In this document: positions 16,687 through 26,126 of the stretch, piece after piece
How the letters are laid out: each line of letters begins with the position of its first letter
Position numbering within the stretch: the first letter of the stretch is position 1
Assembly: GCA_023511915.1 (NCBI GenBank)
Contig: JAIMAN010000028.1
Span: 1 to 32,179, forward strand
DNA: 32,179 bases
Source: Armatimonadota bacterium
GTDB lineage: Bacteria; Armatimonadota; Fimbriimonadia; Fimbriimonadales; GBS-DC
Direction: 5' to 3'
Program-made: the position numbers and the translations under genes
The notes under the pieces: model-generated
What the model saw: only the letters and a program-made list of their open reading frames with translations
Database searches by the model: none
Told to the model about the DNA's origin: nothing

Positions 16687-17721
16687 TCATTCTGGTATTA
16701 GCACGCTCTTCACCGTGCGCCGTTGCTCCATCGCGTGAAACGCCTCGCGCCAGGCTTCCAGCGGGAAGACGCGGCGCATCGGCGCGAGTTTGAGTTTGCC
16801 CGCGCCCATCAGCGTCAGCACGCGCTCCCAAGTGCCCCAAGTGTGGCTGAAGGTTCCCTGCAGGCGCAGGTTCTTGCCCACCAGCGGGTCTAAGCTGTAA
16901 CCGAGCGGTTCGGGTCCCCAGCCGACTTTGGTGATTTGCCCGTCGGGGCGCGTGATGCGCAGGCACGGCTCCAGCACGGCGGAGCTGCCCACCGCGTCGA
17001 TGACCAAGTCCGCGCCCAGCCCGTCGCCCTCACGACGCACAATCGCCTCGATGTCGTCGCGGTCGGCGCACAAAATCGCGTCCGCGCCGACCGCTTCGGC
17101 AATCCGCAGCCGTTCGCCGTCCGTGCTTAGCCCGACCAGGATCGCCTTGCGCGGGCTGAACAGCTTCGCCATCTGCAGGCACAGCAACCCGATGGGTCCG
17201 CTGCCGAACACGACCACCAAGTCGCCTGGCTCAGGCTGCGAGCATTCAATGACGGCGTGTGCGGCGACGCAGCACGGCTCGGTCATCGCGGCGTCTTCAA
17301 AGCACAAGGTGTCGGGCAGGCGGTGCAGGATTCGGGCGGGGGCGCGCACATAGCGGGTCATCGCGCCGTTGACGCCGTAGCCGAAGCCGAGCCGCTGCGG
17401 ACACAGGTTGTACCGCCCTGTGCGGCAGTAGGCGCACTGCCCGCAGATGACCGCCGCCGTCTCGCACGCGACGCGGTCGCCCACCTGCCAGCCTTGCACG
17501 CCCTCGCCGACCGCCTCAATCACGCCCGCGAACTCGTGCCCCAGCACCACAGGCACATTCACCTGCCACGACTGCGTGTTGTGGTACTGGTGTAGGTCGG
17601 AGCCGCACACCCCGACGGCGCGCACGCGCACCAGCACTTCACCCGCGCGGGGCGTCGGCTCCGCAATCTCGCGCAGCTCCACACTGCACGGCTCCAGCGC
17701 GTAGTGGACGACCGCCTTCAT
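16687..17721 (-). CDS. Zinc-dependent medium-chain alcohol/sorbitol/threonine dehydrogenase
   Basis: AVGVCGSDLHQYHNTQSWQVNVPVVLGHEFAGVIEAVGEGVQGWQVGDRVACETAAVICGQCAYCRTGRYNLCP; VVVFGSGPIGLLCLQMAK. Confidence 0.93.
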   Translation of the reverse strand: MKAVVHYALEPCSVELREIAEPTPRAGEVLVRVRAVGVCGSDLHQYHNTQSWQVNVPVVLGHEFAGVIEAVGEGVQGWQVGDRVACETAAVICGQCAYCRTGRYNLCPQRLGFGYGVNGAMTRYVRAPARILHRLPDTLCFEDAAMTEPCCVAAHAVIECSQPEPGDLVVVFGSGPIGLLCLQMAKLFSPRKAILVGLSTDGERLRIAEAVGADAILCADRDDIEAIVRREGDGLGADLVIDAVGSSAVLEPCLRITRPDGQITKVGWGPEPLGYSLDPLVGKNLRLQGTFSHTWGTWERVLTLMGAGKLKLAPMRRVFPLEAWREAFHAMEQRRTVKSVLIPE

Positions 17722-20390
17722 TTATCCACCGCAATTTGCACGCGCTTGCGCAGCGCGGCTTGCGCCGCTGCCAGCCGCGCAATCGGCACGCGGAACGGCG
17801 AGCAGCTCACATAGTCCAGCCCCACCTCGTGGCAGAAGGCGATGGAGTCGGGGTCGCCGCCATGCTCGCCACAGATGCCCACCTTCAGGTCGGGGCGCAC
17901 GGCGCGTCCAAGGTCGAACGCCATCCGTATCAGCTTGCCCACACCGTCGCGATCCAGCGTGATGAACGGGTTTTCGGGCAGGATTTTATGCTCCACATAG
18001 TACGCCAAGAACTTGCCCTCGGCGTCGTCGCGGCTGAAGCCGAAGGTGGTCTGCGTCAGGTCGTTCGTGCCGAAGGAGAAGAACTGGGCGTACTGGGCGA
18101 TTTCGTCGGCGGTCAGCGCGGCGCGCGGGATTTCGATCATCGTGCCGAACTTGTAGTCCACGCGCACGCCCTCGCGCTCCATCACCTCTTTGGCGACGCG
18201 CTCCAGATGCTCGCGGGCGAGTTTCAGCTCGTTCACATGCCCCACCAGCGGGATCATAATCTCCACATGGGGGTCGTAGCCGCGCCGTTGCGCTTCGGCA
18301 GCCGCCTCCAGAATCGCGGCGACCTGCATCTCCACGATTTCGGGGTACAGCAGCGACAGGCGCACGCCGCGCAGTCCCAACATCGGGTTCGCCTCGCGCA
18401 GCTCCTCCACGCGCTGTAGCAGCCGACGCTTCTCGGCAAGCGTCTCCGAGTCGGGCGCGGTAATCTCCAACTGGGCGACCTCGCGCAGCAGGTCTTCGTA
18501 GCGGGGCAGGAACTCGTGCAGCGGCGGGTCAATCAGCCGAATGGTGACGGGCAGCCCGCGCATCACCTCGAAGATCTCGAAAAAGTCGCGTCGCTGGAAG
18601 GGCAACAGGCGGCTCAACGCCTCGCGCCGCTCTTTCTCCGTCTTGGCGAGAATCATCTCCTGCATAATCGGCAGGCGTTCCTCGCCGAAGAACATGTGTT
18701 CGGTACGCGCCAGCCCGATGCCCTCTGCGCCGAACTCCAACGCTTTGGCGGCGTCGTGCGGGTTGTCGGCGTTCGCCCGCACGCGCAGGCGACGGAACTC
18801 GTCCGCCCAGCGCAGGAGCGTGTGCAGGTCTTCGCTGAGTTCAGGCGCGACGGTGGGCACGGCGCCCTTGTAGACCTTGCCCGTGCTGCCGTCGATGCTG
18901 ATAAAGTCGCCCTCGCGGATGGCAACCGTCTGCCCGTCCACCTGCACGGTGAACAGGTTCTCGTGTTCGTCGACGCTAATCGCCTCGCACCCAGCCACGC
19001 ACGGGATGCCGAACCCACGCGCTATGACGGCGGCGTGACTCGTATTTCCCCCTCGTGCTGTCAGTATCCCCTTAGATACCAACATCCCGCCTACATCGTC
19101 GGGGTTCGTTTCGGGGCGCACGAGGATCACAGGCTCGGTCTTGCCCCGTTCCATCGCGCGTTTGGAGTCGAACACGGCGCGCCCGCTGGCTGCGCCAGGC
19201 GACGCGCCCAAGCCCTGCGCCAGCAGCGGATAGTCGCCGCTTGCCAGCGCGGTCTCGTCAAAGTGGGGGTGCAGCAGTTGGTCTAACTGCTTGGGCTGCA
19301 CGCGCAGCACCGCCTCGTCGCGCCCGATAAGCCCCTCTTTCGCCATATCCACCGCGATTTTGACCGCCGCCCTGCCCGTGCGCTTGCCAACGCGACACTG
19401 CAACATCCACAACCGCCCGCGCTCCACCGTGAACTCCAAGTCCATCATGTCGCGATAGTGGCGCTCCAGTCGCTCGGCAATCTCCAAAAACTGCGCGTAC
19501 ACTTCGGGCATGCGCTCGTGCAGCGCGCTCAGGGGCAACGGCGTGCGGATTCCTGCGACGACATCCTCGCCCTGCGCATTCGGCAGGAACTCGCCGTACA
19601 ACTCGCGCTCGCCTGTGGCGGGGTTGCGCGTGAACGCCACGCCCGTGCCCGAATCGTCGCCCATGTTGCCGAACACCATCGCCTGCACATTGCACGCTGT
19701 GCCCAAGTCGTGCGGGATCTTCTCGCGCTCGCGGTAAATCACGGCGCGCTCGTTGTTCCACGAGCGGAACACCGCCTCAATCGCCATCTCCAGCTGCTGG
19801 TAGGGGTCTTCGGGGAACGCTTTGCCGAAATCGCGCACGATTTGCTTGAACTCGCTTACCAACTCGCGCAGCGCATCGGCGGGCACATCGGTGTCTTGCG
19901 TGACGCCCAGCCGCTCCTTGAGCGCATCGAACCGCGCCTCGAAGTACCGCTTCGGAATATCCATCACGACATCGCTGAACATCATCACGAAGCGGCGGTA
20001 GGCGTCGTACACGAAGCGCGGGTTGTTGGTCAGCCGTATCATCCCCTCGGCGGTGGCGTCGTTCAGTCCCAGGTTCAGAATTGTGTCCATCATGCCGGGC
20101 ATGGAGAACTTCGCGCCTGAGCGCACGGAGACCAGCAGCGGGTTGTGCGGGTCGCCGAACTTTTTGCCGACGCGCCCCTCCACAATTTGCATCTTTTCGC
20201 GCACTTCTTGCATTAAGCCGTCGGGCAGTCGCAGGCGTTTCATATAGCCGCGGCACACATCGGTGGTTATCGTGAAGCCTGGCGGGACGGGCAACCCGAT
20301 ATTGGTCATCTCGGCGAGGTTTGCGCCCTTGCCGCCCAGCAGGTCGCGCATGTCCGCACTGCCTTCCTCAAATAGGTACACTCGCTTCAT
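17718..20390 (-). CDS. ppdK: Pyruvate, phosphate dikinase
   Basis: KRVYLFEEGSADMRDLLGGKGANLAEMTNIGLPVPPGFTITTDVC; ARGGNTSHAAVIARGFGIPCVAGCEAI; IGLARTEHMFF; SFGTNDLTQTTFGFSRDD; GICGEHGGDP. ATGA overlap with the downstream dehydrogenase. Confidence 0.98.
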   Translation of the reverse strand: MKRVYLFEEGSADMRDLLGGKGANLAEMTNIGLPVPPGFTITTDVCRGYMKRLRLPDGLMQEVREKMQIVEGRVGKKFGDPHNPLLVSVRSGAKFSMPGMMDTILNLGLNDATAEGMIRLTNNPRFVYDAYRRFVMMFSDVVMDIPKRYFEARFDALKERLGVTQDTDVPADALRELVSEFKQIVRDFGKAFPEDPYQQLEMAIEAVFRSWNNERAVIYREREKIPHDLGTACNVQAMVFGNMGDDSGTGVAFTRNPATGERELYGEFLPNAQGEDVVAGIRTPLPLSALHERMPEVYAQFLEIAERLERHYRDMMDLEFTVERGRLWMLQCRVGKRTGRAAVKIAVDMAKEGLIGRDEAVLRVQPKQLDQLLHPHFDETALASGDYPLLAQGLGASPGAASGRAVFDSKRAMERGKTEPVILVRPETNPDDVGGMLVSKGILTARGGNTSHAAVIARGFGIPCVAGCEAISVDEHENLFTVQVDGQTVAIREGDFISIDGSTGKVYKGAVPTVAPELSEDLHTLLRWADEFRRLRVRANADNPHDAAKALEFGAEGIGLARTEHMFFGEERLPIMQEMILAKTEKERREALSRLLPFQRRDFFEIFEVMRGLPVTIRLIDPPLHEFLPRYEDLLREVAQLEITAPDSETLAEKRRLLQRVEELREANPMLGLRGVRLSLLYPEIVEMQVAAILEAAAEAQRRGYDPHVEIMIPLVGHVNELKLAREHLERVAKEVMEREGVRVDYKFGTMIEIPRAALTADEIAQYAQFFSFGTNDLTQTTFGFSRDDAEGKFLAYYVEHKILPENPFITLDRDGVGKLIRMAFDLGRAVRPDLKVGICGEHGGDPDSIAFCHEVGLDYVSCSPFRVPIARLAAAQAALRKRVQIAVDK

Positions 20391-20480
20391 CGTTCTGCCT
20401 CCTCTGTATTCGCTGTGATGCGCGACGGCGGCGTCCGAACCGCCTCCGACGCTGGAGGCGCGTAAGTCGCTATATTATGG
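20391..20480 (-). promoter_or_regulatory. ppdK 5' leader with hairpin CGCCTCC-AGCGTC-GGAGGCG and strong SD
   Basis: Minus strand: CCATAATATAGCGACTTACGCGCCTCCAGCGTCGGAGGCGGTTCGGACGCCGCCGTCGCGCATCACAGCGAATACAGAGGAGGCAGAACGATG. Hairpin at 20441-20460. Confidence 0.5.
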
Positions 20481-20541
20481 CACATTCGAGAAGGCAGCGT
20501 ATCAGACCCCTACGCCTATGCACAAGGGCGGGCAAGCGTGC

Positions 20542-21330
20542 CTACTTTCGGATGGCGAACAGGGCGACAATTACGAACGCCTCACCGCCTTCCGCTTCGA
20601 GGGCGACCGCAGGTGCGTACACGCCTTCACTGGAGATTGCATGCAGGGCAAGCCGCTTGCCAGACGCCGTCTGCTCTGGGTGCTTGCCGTCGCGTTGCAG
20701 GCGCATCGTCAGCGTGCGCACGCGGTTATCGCCTGCCGCTGCCCAGAGGTGATTGCCCGCGTCTAACTCCAGTTGCCCGACCGCGAACGCGCGCCCCGCC
20801 GATGCGAGACCGCCTACCATGCACAGCCCTTGCTCTGCAAGCGCAACCGAAATGCCTTGCGCCTCCAGCGCGGTCATCGCCTGCTGCACCCTGCCCAGCG
20901 CGTCACTCCAGTGTTTCACGGTTGCTTGCCAGTCGCCCAATTCCGCTGTCAGTAGCGCGGAACAGTACGCCAAGCCCTGCGCCTTGCGAAGGCTTAGACG
21001 AAGGGTATAGATGCCCGTCGCGTTGGGGGTAAAGCGCATCAGCGTTTCCCGAACGCCCTCGTCGCCCAGCGCGACTACCCTGCCCAGCGGATCCAGCACC
21101 TCACACCGCACCGCTCGCGCCTGCGGGTCGCCCATCACGAACAGCCGATAGCGCACACCCGCCTCAAAACGGCGCGTGAAGACGACGGTCTCACCCTGAC
21201 GCAAGGCAACCATCCAGAAATTGCAGTCCTCGTGGAGCGTAAAACTCGCGCGGGCAGGCGCGCCGCTATATCCAACACCCCCATAAAGTAGCGCCAGCGC
21301 AATCAGCAGGCTTCTCAAGCATCCGTGCAT
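20542..21330 (-). CDS. Secreted hypothetical protein
   Basis: Signal-peptide-like N-terminus MHGCLRSLLIALALLYGGVGYSGAPARA; SD AAGGAGG; no recognised family. Confidence 0.7.
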   Translation of the reverse strand: MHGCLRSLLIALALLYGGVGYSGAPARASFTLHEDCNFWMVALRQGETVVFTRRFEAGVRYRLFVMGDPQARAVRCEVLDPLGRVVALGDEGVRETLMRFTPNATGIYTLRLSLRKAQGLAYCSALLTAELGDWQATVKHWSDALGRVQQAMTALEAQGISVALAEQGLCMVGGLASAGRAFAVGQLELDAGNHLWAAAGDNRVRTLTMRLQRDGKHPEQTASGKRLALHAISSEGVYAPAVALEAEGGEAFVIVALFAIRK

Positions 21331-21335
21331 CAGTT

Positions 21336-21368
21336 GCCTCCTTAGCCCGCGTAATGGGGCTAAGAGGC
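21336..21368 (-). promoter_or_regulatory. SD-sequestering inverted repeat upstream of the secreted protein
   Basis: Minus strand GCCTCTTAGCCC-CATTACGC-GGGCTAAGGAGGC, then AACTGATG; 12 bp with one bulged G, 3' arm contains AAGGAGG. Confidence 0.6.
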
Positions 21369-21394
21369 ATTATGGCGTTAGGCGCATGAACTCT

Positions 21395-22441
21395 TTATGG
21401 GCTGATCCCCGCAATTGGCAGCCCCAGCGTCTGCGGCAGTCCCAGCAGCAGGTTCATGTTCTGAATCGCCTGCCCCGCCGCGCCCTTGACGAGGTTGTCG
21501 ATGACGCTAATCACGACGGCGGTCTGCGTGCGCGTGTCGACGGTCAGCCCAATATCGCAGCGGTTGGAGCCGTACACCTCGCGCGTGGCGGGATACTCGC
21601 CCAGCGGGCGCACAACCACGAACGGCTGGTCGCGATAGAACGCGGCGTAGTGGGCGTGTAGGGTTTCCGCCGCAATCGGCTCGCGCAAGCGGGCATACGC
21701 CGTGCAGAGGATGCCGCGCGTCATCGGCACTAAGTGCGGGGTGAACCGCACGCGCACGGGGCGCTCGCTAAACGCCTGCAGCGTCTGCTCGATTTCGGGC
21801 GTGTGGCGATGCTTTTCCACGCCATACGCCTTGAAGTTCTCGTCCAGCTCGGTGAACAGGTACTCCACGCTGACGCGCGACCTGCCCGCGCCCGACACGC
21901 CCGACTTGGCGTCGATGATAATCCCGTCGGGATCGGCGACGCCCATCTGCAGTAGGGGCGCGAGCGCAAGCCCCGCCGCTGTGGGGTAGCAGCCTGGGTT
22001 AGCAATCAGCCGCGCGTTTTTGTAGGCGTCAGTCGGCGTCAGTTCGGGCAGCCCGTAGACCGCTTCGGCAAGCCACGCGGCGGCGGTGTGCGCTTTGCCG
22101 TACCAGTCGGCGAACTGCGCGGGGTCTTTCAGGCGGAAGTCGGCGGAGAGGTCAATCACCTTCAGCCCGCGCTCCAGCAAGGCGGGCGCGTGTTCCATCG
22201 CGAAGCCCGTCTCGCCCGCCAGAAACACGAGGTCGCACTGCGCCGCCAGCACGTCGGGGTCAAACGCGCTCAGCGTCGGCAGCGACAGCCCGTTCAGGTG
22301 GGAGAGGAGCGTCTGAATCGGCTTGCCCGCCTCCGAGCGCGAGACGAGCGCAGTAATCCGTGCCTGCGGATGCCCGCTCAGCAGGCGGATGAGTTCGCTT
22401 CCCGTGTATCCCGTCGCGCCGACGATGCCTACGCGATGCAT
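21395..22441 (-). CDS. argC: N-acetyl-gamma-glutamyl-phosphate reductase
   Basis: MHRVGIVGATGYTGSELIRLLSGHPQARI; ARLIANPGCYPTAAGLALAPLL; SGVSGAGR; HRHTPEIEQTL. ATG at 22441 preferred over 22540. Confidence 0.96.
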   Translation of the reverse strand: MHRVGIVGATGYTGSELIRLLSGHPQARITALVSRSEAGKPIQTLLSHLNGLSLPTLSAFDPDVLAAQCDLVFLAGETGFAMEHAPALLERGLKVIDLSADFRLKDPAQFADWYGKAHTAAAWLAEAVYGLPELTPTDAYKNARLIANPGCYPTAAGLALAPLLQMGVADPDGIIIDAKSGVSGAGRSRVSVEYLFTELDENFKAYGVEKHRHTPEIEQTLQAFSERPVRVRFTPHLVPMTRGILCTAYARLREPIAAETLHAHYAAFYRDQPFVVVRPLGEYPATREVYGSNRCDIGLTVDTRTQTAVVISVIDNLVKGAAGQAIQNMNLLLGLPQTLGLPIAGISP

Positions 22442-22447
22442 GGGGAT

Positions 22448-22453
22448 ACTATA
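22448..22453 (-). promoter_or_regulatory. Candidate -10 (TATAGT) only 6 nt before the argC ATG
   Basis: Minus strand GGTATAGTATCCCCATGCATCGCGT. Confidence 0.4.
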
Positions 22454-22487
22454 CCTGTTCTCTCGCGTCTGAGAGGTTCGGGAGGGA

Positions 22488-22520
22488 GCGGTACGGGCAA
22501 GGTCGCCATGCCCGTACCGC
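22488..22520 (-). terminator. Strong hairpin downstream of the subtilase gene, candidate terminator
   Basis: GCGGTACGGGCA-aggtcgcca-TGCCCGTACCGC: 12-bp perfect stem, 11 nt after the gene end; no obvious U-tract. Confidence 0.65.
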
Positions 22521-22530
22521 ACGCGACATT

Positions 22531-24384
22531 TCAGAACCACACGGTCAACTGCGCCGAGCGGGAGACGCCGTTGTAGGTCGCGGTAATGGTGACCGTCGTG
22601 ATGGAGAAGGCGGAGCGCGTCTGAATGGTGAAGCGCGCGCTGGTGGCTCCTGCTGGCACAGTGACCGTGCTGGGCACGCTTGCGCGGCTGGAGCTGCTGC
22701 GCAACTGCACCACCACGCCGCCCGCAGGCGCGGGACCGCTGAGGGTAACCGTGCCTGTCGCCGATCTGCCGCCCCAGACAGAGGTCGGGCTAATCGTCAG
22801 CGATTGGAGCGTCACATTCGAAGACGATGGGTTGACCGTGAGGGTCGCCGTGCGCGAAACGCTCCCCGCCGAAGCGGTAATCGTCACGCTCGTAGCGCTG
22901 GAGACCGCTCGCGTAGAGACCGTGAAGTTCGCGCTGGTCGCCCCTGCGGGCACGGTCACAGTGCTGGGCACAGTGGCGATATTCGTATTGCTGCTGCTGA
23001 GGTTCACCACGAACCCGCCCGACGGCGCAGGCGCGGTGAGGGTGACCGTGCCCGTGCTGCTGTTGCCGCCCACGACGCTGGTCGGGTTCAGGCTTAGGCT
23101 GTTCAGGCTCGGCTGCGTCGGTCCGCCGCCCCCAACCGCCTGCAACGCGCGATACACATTCAACCGCCCCGCGTTCGGCGCAAGCGTGCGCCCGCTGTAA
23201 GGCTGGTACGGATCCACATTCGTCTCCAGCGCGGCGCGTAGCTGGGCATTCGTCAGGCTGCCGTTGTGCGACCACAACACCGCCGCCGCCCCAGCCACAT
23301 GCGGACATGCCATCGAGGTGCCGTCATACGAGGCGTAGCGGTTGTTCGGGATGGTGGAGAGGATGCCTACGCCAGGCGCGGCGATGTCCACCCACGAGCC
23401 GTACTGCGAGAAGCTGGCTAAGCGATCTGCTGAGTCGGTCGCTGCCACAGCAATAGAATTGGTATAGTAAGCGGGATACTGCGGCGACGAACTCCCGCCG
23501 TTGCCCGCCGCAACCACCACCAAGCAGCCACGGTTCCATGCGTAGTTCACGGCGTCCTGCAACTGCTGCGCGCCTGAACCCGCACCGAGACTGAGGCTGA
23601 GGATATGCGCCCCGTTGTCCGCCGCCCAAGTAATCCCGCGCGCTACCGCGTCCAGACTGCCTGAACCGCTGGCGCTCAGCACCTTGACGGGCATCAGCTG
23701 CACATAGGCGCGCGCGTTGGCGACATTCGGGTTCCACGCCGCCACACCCGCAATCCCGACGCCGTTGTTGATTTCGGCGGCGGCAATCCCCGCGCAGTGC
23801 GTGCCGTGCCCGTTGTCGTCCAGCGCGTTGGTGGTGTTGTTCAGCGTGTTCCAACCGTACACCGCGCCGTTGCTGTGCCGACGCATCTTGTTGGTCAGGT
23901 CGGGGTGGTTGGAGTCGATGCCCGTGTCGATGATAGCGATGTAAACCGTGCGCTGCGGCTGCCAGATGTCCCACGCGAGGTTCGCCTGAATGCGTTGGGG
24001 CCCGTACTGCTGGCTGAAGGAGGGGTCGTTGGGGGTGGCAAACGCGAAGGCGAGGTAGTTGGGCTCCACATAGCGCACGCCTGGCAGCGCGCGCAGGAAC
24101 TCGCCTGCATCCTGCATCGTGAGGTTCGGCGCGAGTTTGATGACGAAGCTGTTGATAGGCGGGTTCTGCGCGGTGATGGTTCCGACCATCTCCATCGCGA
24201 GCATCGGCAGGGCAAGGTCGCCAGATTCCAAGCCGACGACCAGTTCATCGTGCACAAACGGCGCGTCGATCTGCGCGGGGTCTAAGCTGGGTTGGGCTGG
24301 CGTCTCTGTGTCCAGCTGCGCCCAGCTCAAATGCGCGCTCAACAACGCTCCTGCTAAGCCGAGAATCAGCATCCTGAATCGCAT
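22531..24384 (-). CDS. Secreted subtilisin-like serine peptidase (S8) with I9-like propeptide and two C-terminal beta-sandwich repeats
   Basis: Triad motifs IAIIDTGIDSNHPDL, NGHGTHCAGIAAAEI, YDGTSMACPHVAGAAAVLW; two ~90-aa repeats each ending PSTVTVPAGATSAxFTxxTR...VTITA. ATG at 24384 preferred. Confidence 0.95.
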   Translation of the reverse strand: MRFRMLILGLAGALLSAHLSWAQLDTETPAQPSLDPAQIDAPFVHDELVVGLESGDLALPMLAMEMVGTITAQNPPINSFVIKLAPNLTMQDAGEFLRALPGVRYVEPNYLAFAFATPNDPSFSQQYGPQRIQANLAWDIWQPQRTVYIAIIDTGIDSNHPDLTNKMRRHSNGAVYGWNTLNNTTNALDDNGHGTHCAGIAAAEINNGVGIAGVAAWNPNVANARAYVQLMPVKVLSASGSGSLDAVARGITWAADNGAHILSLSLGAGSGAQQLQDAVNYAWNRGCLVVVAAGNGGSSSPQYPAYYTNSIAVAATDSADRLASFSQYGSWVDIAAPGVGILSTIPNNRYASYDGTSMACPHVAGAAAVLWSHNGSLTNAQLRAALETNVDPYQPYSGRTLAPNAGRLNVYRALQAVGGGGPTQPSLNSLSLNPTSVVGGNSSTGTVTLTAPAPSGGFVVNLSSSNTNIATVPSTVTVPAGATSANFTVSTRAVSSATSVTITASAGSVSRTATLTVNPSSSNVTLQSLTISPTSVWGGRSATGTVTLSGPAPAGGVVVQLRSSSSRASVPSTVTVPAGATSARFTIQTRSAFSITTVTITATYNGVSRSAQLTVWF

Positions 24385-24477
24385 TGAGTTGCCTCCTAAC
24401 TTCTCATTTTCGACCGCCTGTTCAGATGTCCTGCTCACCTCTGTAGCAAATTCGCCGATTTTCCGACAATTTGCCCT

Positions 24478-25494
24478 GTGGAATGGCTACGGGCACTGTT
24501 GCGACGCTTAGACGATGAGACAGACACGCCCTATGAACGCGAGTTGCTGGCGGGCGTGCTGCGTGTGCTGGGCGAGTATGCGTTTGAGACCCATCGGCGG
24601 CGGGCGCAGGCGACACGCGAGGCGTTCCTGCGGCTCAGCGAGCAGGTATACGCGGGCGAGTACGGCGGGCTGTTTCCGTTCCTGCAAGAGCAGCGGCAGG
24701 ACGAGCAACAGTTCGTGCAGGGGCAACTGAACGACCTGCGCGACTTGACTTGGAACCTGCTGAGCGCCCTCGCCCAGATGACCCAGCAAGAGTCGCAGGA
24801 CGACGCCGCGCTCCAACAGCAGGTGCGCCACATCAACCTGCAGGTGCAGAACCCCGAATCGCTGGATGTGCAGTCGCTCCGACAGACCCTGCAGTCCATC
24901 ACGGAGATTCTCACCCAGCGCGAGCAGCGCCACCGCCAGACCCTGCGCCAACTGGAGAGCCAGGTGAACCACCTGATGCGCGAATTAGACCAAGCACGGC
25001 GCGAAAGCACCACGGACCCGCTGACGGGGCTGTATAACCGCCGCGCCTTCGAAGAGTGCCTGCAGCACACCATCGGGCTGAATCGGCTCTTTGGCTACCC
25101 TGCGACGATGATGCTGATCGACATCGACCACTTCAAGCAGGTAAACGATACCTATGGGCACGCAGCGGGCGACGCTGTGCTGAAAGCCGTCGCGGAGCAG
25201 ATTGTGCGCGTGTGCAAGCGCAGGAGCGATTTTGCCGCGCGCTACGGCGGGGAAGAGTTCGCCGTGATCCTGCGTGAGACGACCCTGCGCGAGGCGCAAC
25301 GAATCGCCCAACAGTTGGCTGAGCATTTGCGCCGACACGACATCCCAATCCCCGACGCCGAGCCGATACGGGTCACGGTCTCCATCGGCGTGAGCGAGCT
25401 GGCAGATCGCGAGGGCGCGGACGAATGGTTTCGACGCACAGATGCCCTGCTCTATCAGGCGAAGCAAGCAGGGCGGGATCGGATTGCAGCATAA
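24478..25494 (+). CDS. Soluble GGDEF-domain diguanylate cyclase with N-terminal coiled coil
   Basis: STTDPLTGLYNRRAFEECL; MLIDIDHFKQVNDTYGHAAGDAVLKAVAEQI; RRSDFAARYGGEEFAVIL (I-site RxxD plus GGEEF). GTG start. Confidence 0.94.
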   Translation: MEWLRALLRRLDDETDTPYERELLAGVLRVLGEYAFETHRRRAQATREAFLRLSEQVYAGEYGGLFPFLQEQRQDEQQFVQGQLNDLRDLTWNLLSALAQMTQQESQDDAALQQQVRHINLQVQNPESLDVQSLRQTLQSITEILTQREQRHRQTLRQLESQVNHLMRELDQARRESTTDPLTGLYNRRAFEECLQHTIGLNRLFGYPATMMLIDIDHFKQVNDTYGHAAGDAVLKAVAEQIVRVCKRRSDFAARYGGEEFAVILRETTLREAQRIAQQLAEHLRRHDIPIPDAEPIRVTVSIGVSELADREGADEWFRRTDALLYQAKQAGRDRIAA

Positions 25495-25495
25495 G

Positions 25496-25525
25496 TGCGC
25501 AGGGAGCCGATTAGCCCCCTGCGCA
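25496..25525. terminator. Inverted repeat between convergent genes, candidate bidirectional terminator
   Basis: TGCGCAGGG...CCCTGCGCA, 9-bp stem between the GGDEF stop and the 3' end of the gene at 25535. Confidence 0.55.
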
Positions 25526-25534
25526 TCGAGTGGT

Positions 25535-26044
25535 CTACGGACCCCACTGGCTCCAGTTCAGGCTGCCTGCCTGCACAGTCCCAGAGAAGCTGTAGGTGTA
25601 GGCGTTGACGCCCGAACCACGCTGGAACGCGAACTCGATGGTGTCTGCGCCCTCCGCGTTGTCGACAATCGTGAGCGTGAAGTCGCCGAGTTGAGGCGCG
25701 CCGCGCCGCCCACTCGCAGGCGGAAAGCCGAACTGTCCCAGCAAGCCCTCACCCGACGCTGTAATCACGGTCATACCGTCGTCCTCATCCACCTCCAGCG
25801 ACTCGATGCGGTGGACGCGCATCGCTTGCCTGCGCCCGTTCGCACTCCACGCGAAACTCCCGTGACCGAAGTAGCGGTGGTTGCCACCCTGACTGCGCTT
25901 GGCAAGGTTCAGTTGGAAGTCGAGTCGTCGGTTGCCCGAATCGGTCGCATGTCCGCGCGCCTGCACGCGCAGGAAAGTCACCGTCGCAAACGCGGTACTC
26001 ACCAGAATCAGCGCCGCCACGGCGCCCAGTGCCTTGAATCGCAT
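25535..26044 (-). CDS. Secreted hypothetical protein, possibly post-COAP-1-domain-like
   Basis: MRFKALGAVAALILVSTAFA signal peptide; DFQLNLAKRSQGGNHRYFGHGSF... DFTLTIVDNAEGADTIEFAFQRG beta-rich; family match by eye only. Confidence 0.6.
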   Translation of the reverse strand: MRFKALGAVAALILVSTAFATVTFLRVQARGHATDSGNRRLDFQLNLAKRSQGGNHRYFGHGSFAWSANGRRQAMRVHRIESLEVDEDDGMTVITASGEGLLGQFGFPPASGRRGAPQLGDFTLTIVDNAEGADTIEFAFQRGSGVNAYTYSFSGTVQAGSLNWSQWGP

Positions 26045-26126
26045 CGCTATCCTCCCTCTGTGTCGTGTTGGGGGACCCCTCCCCAGCGGGATTGTTCCAC
26101 AACACGCGGAAGGCATGCCCGTGCGC

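Noticed and set aside
16687-20390. Dehydrogenase plus ppdK as a novel operon
   Set aside because: The ATGA overlap is real, but both are ordinary metabolic enzymes and coupling alone is not remarkable.
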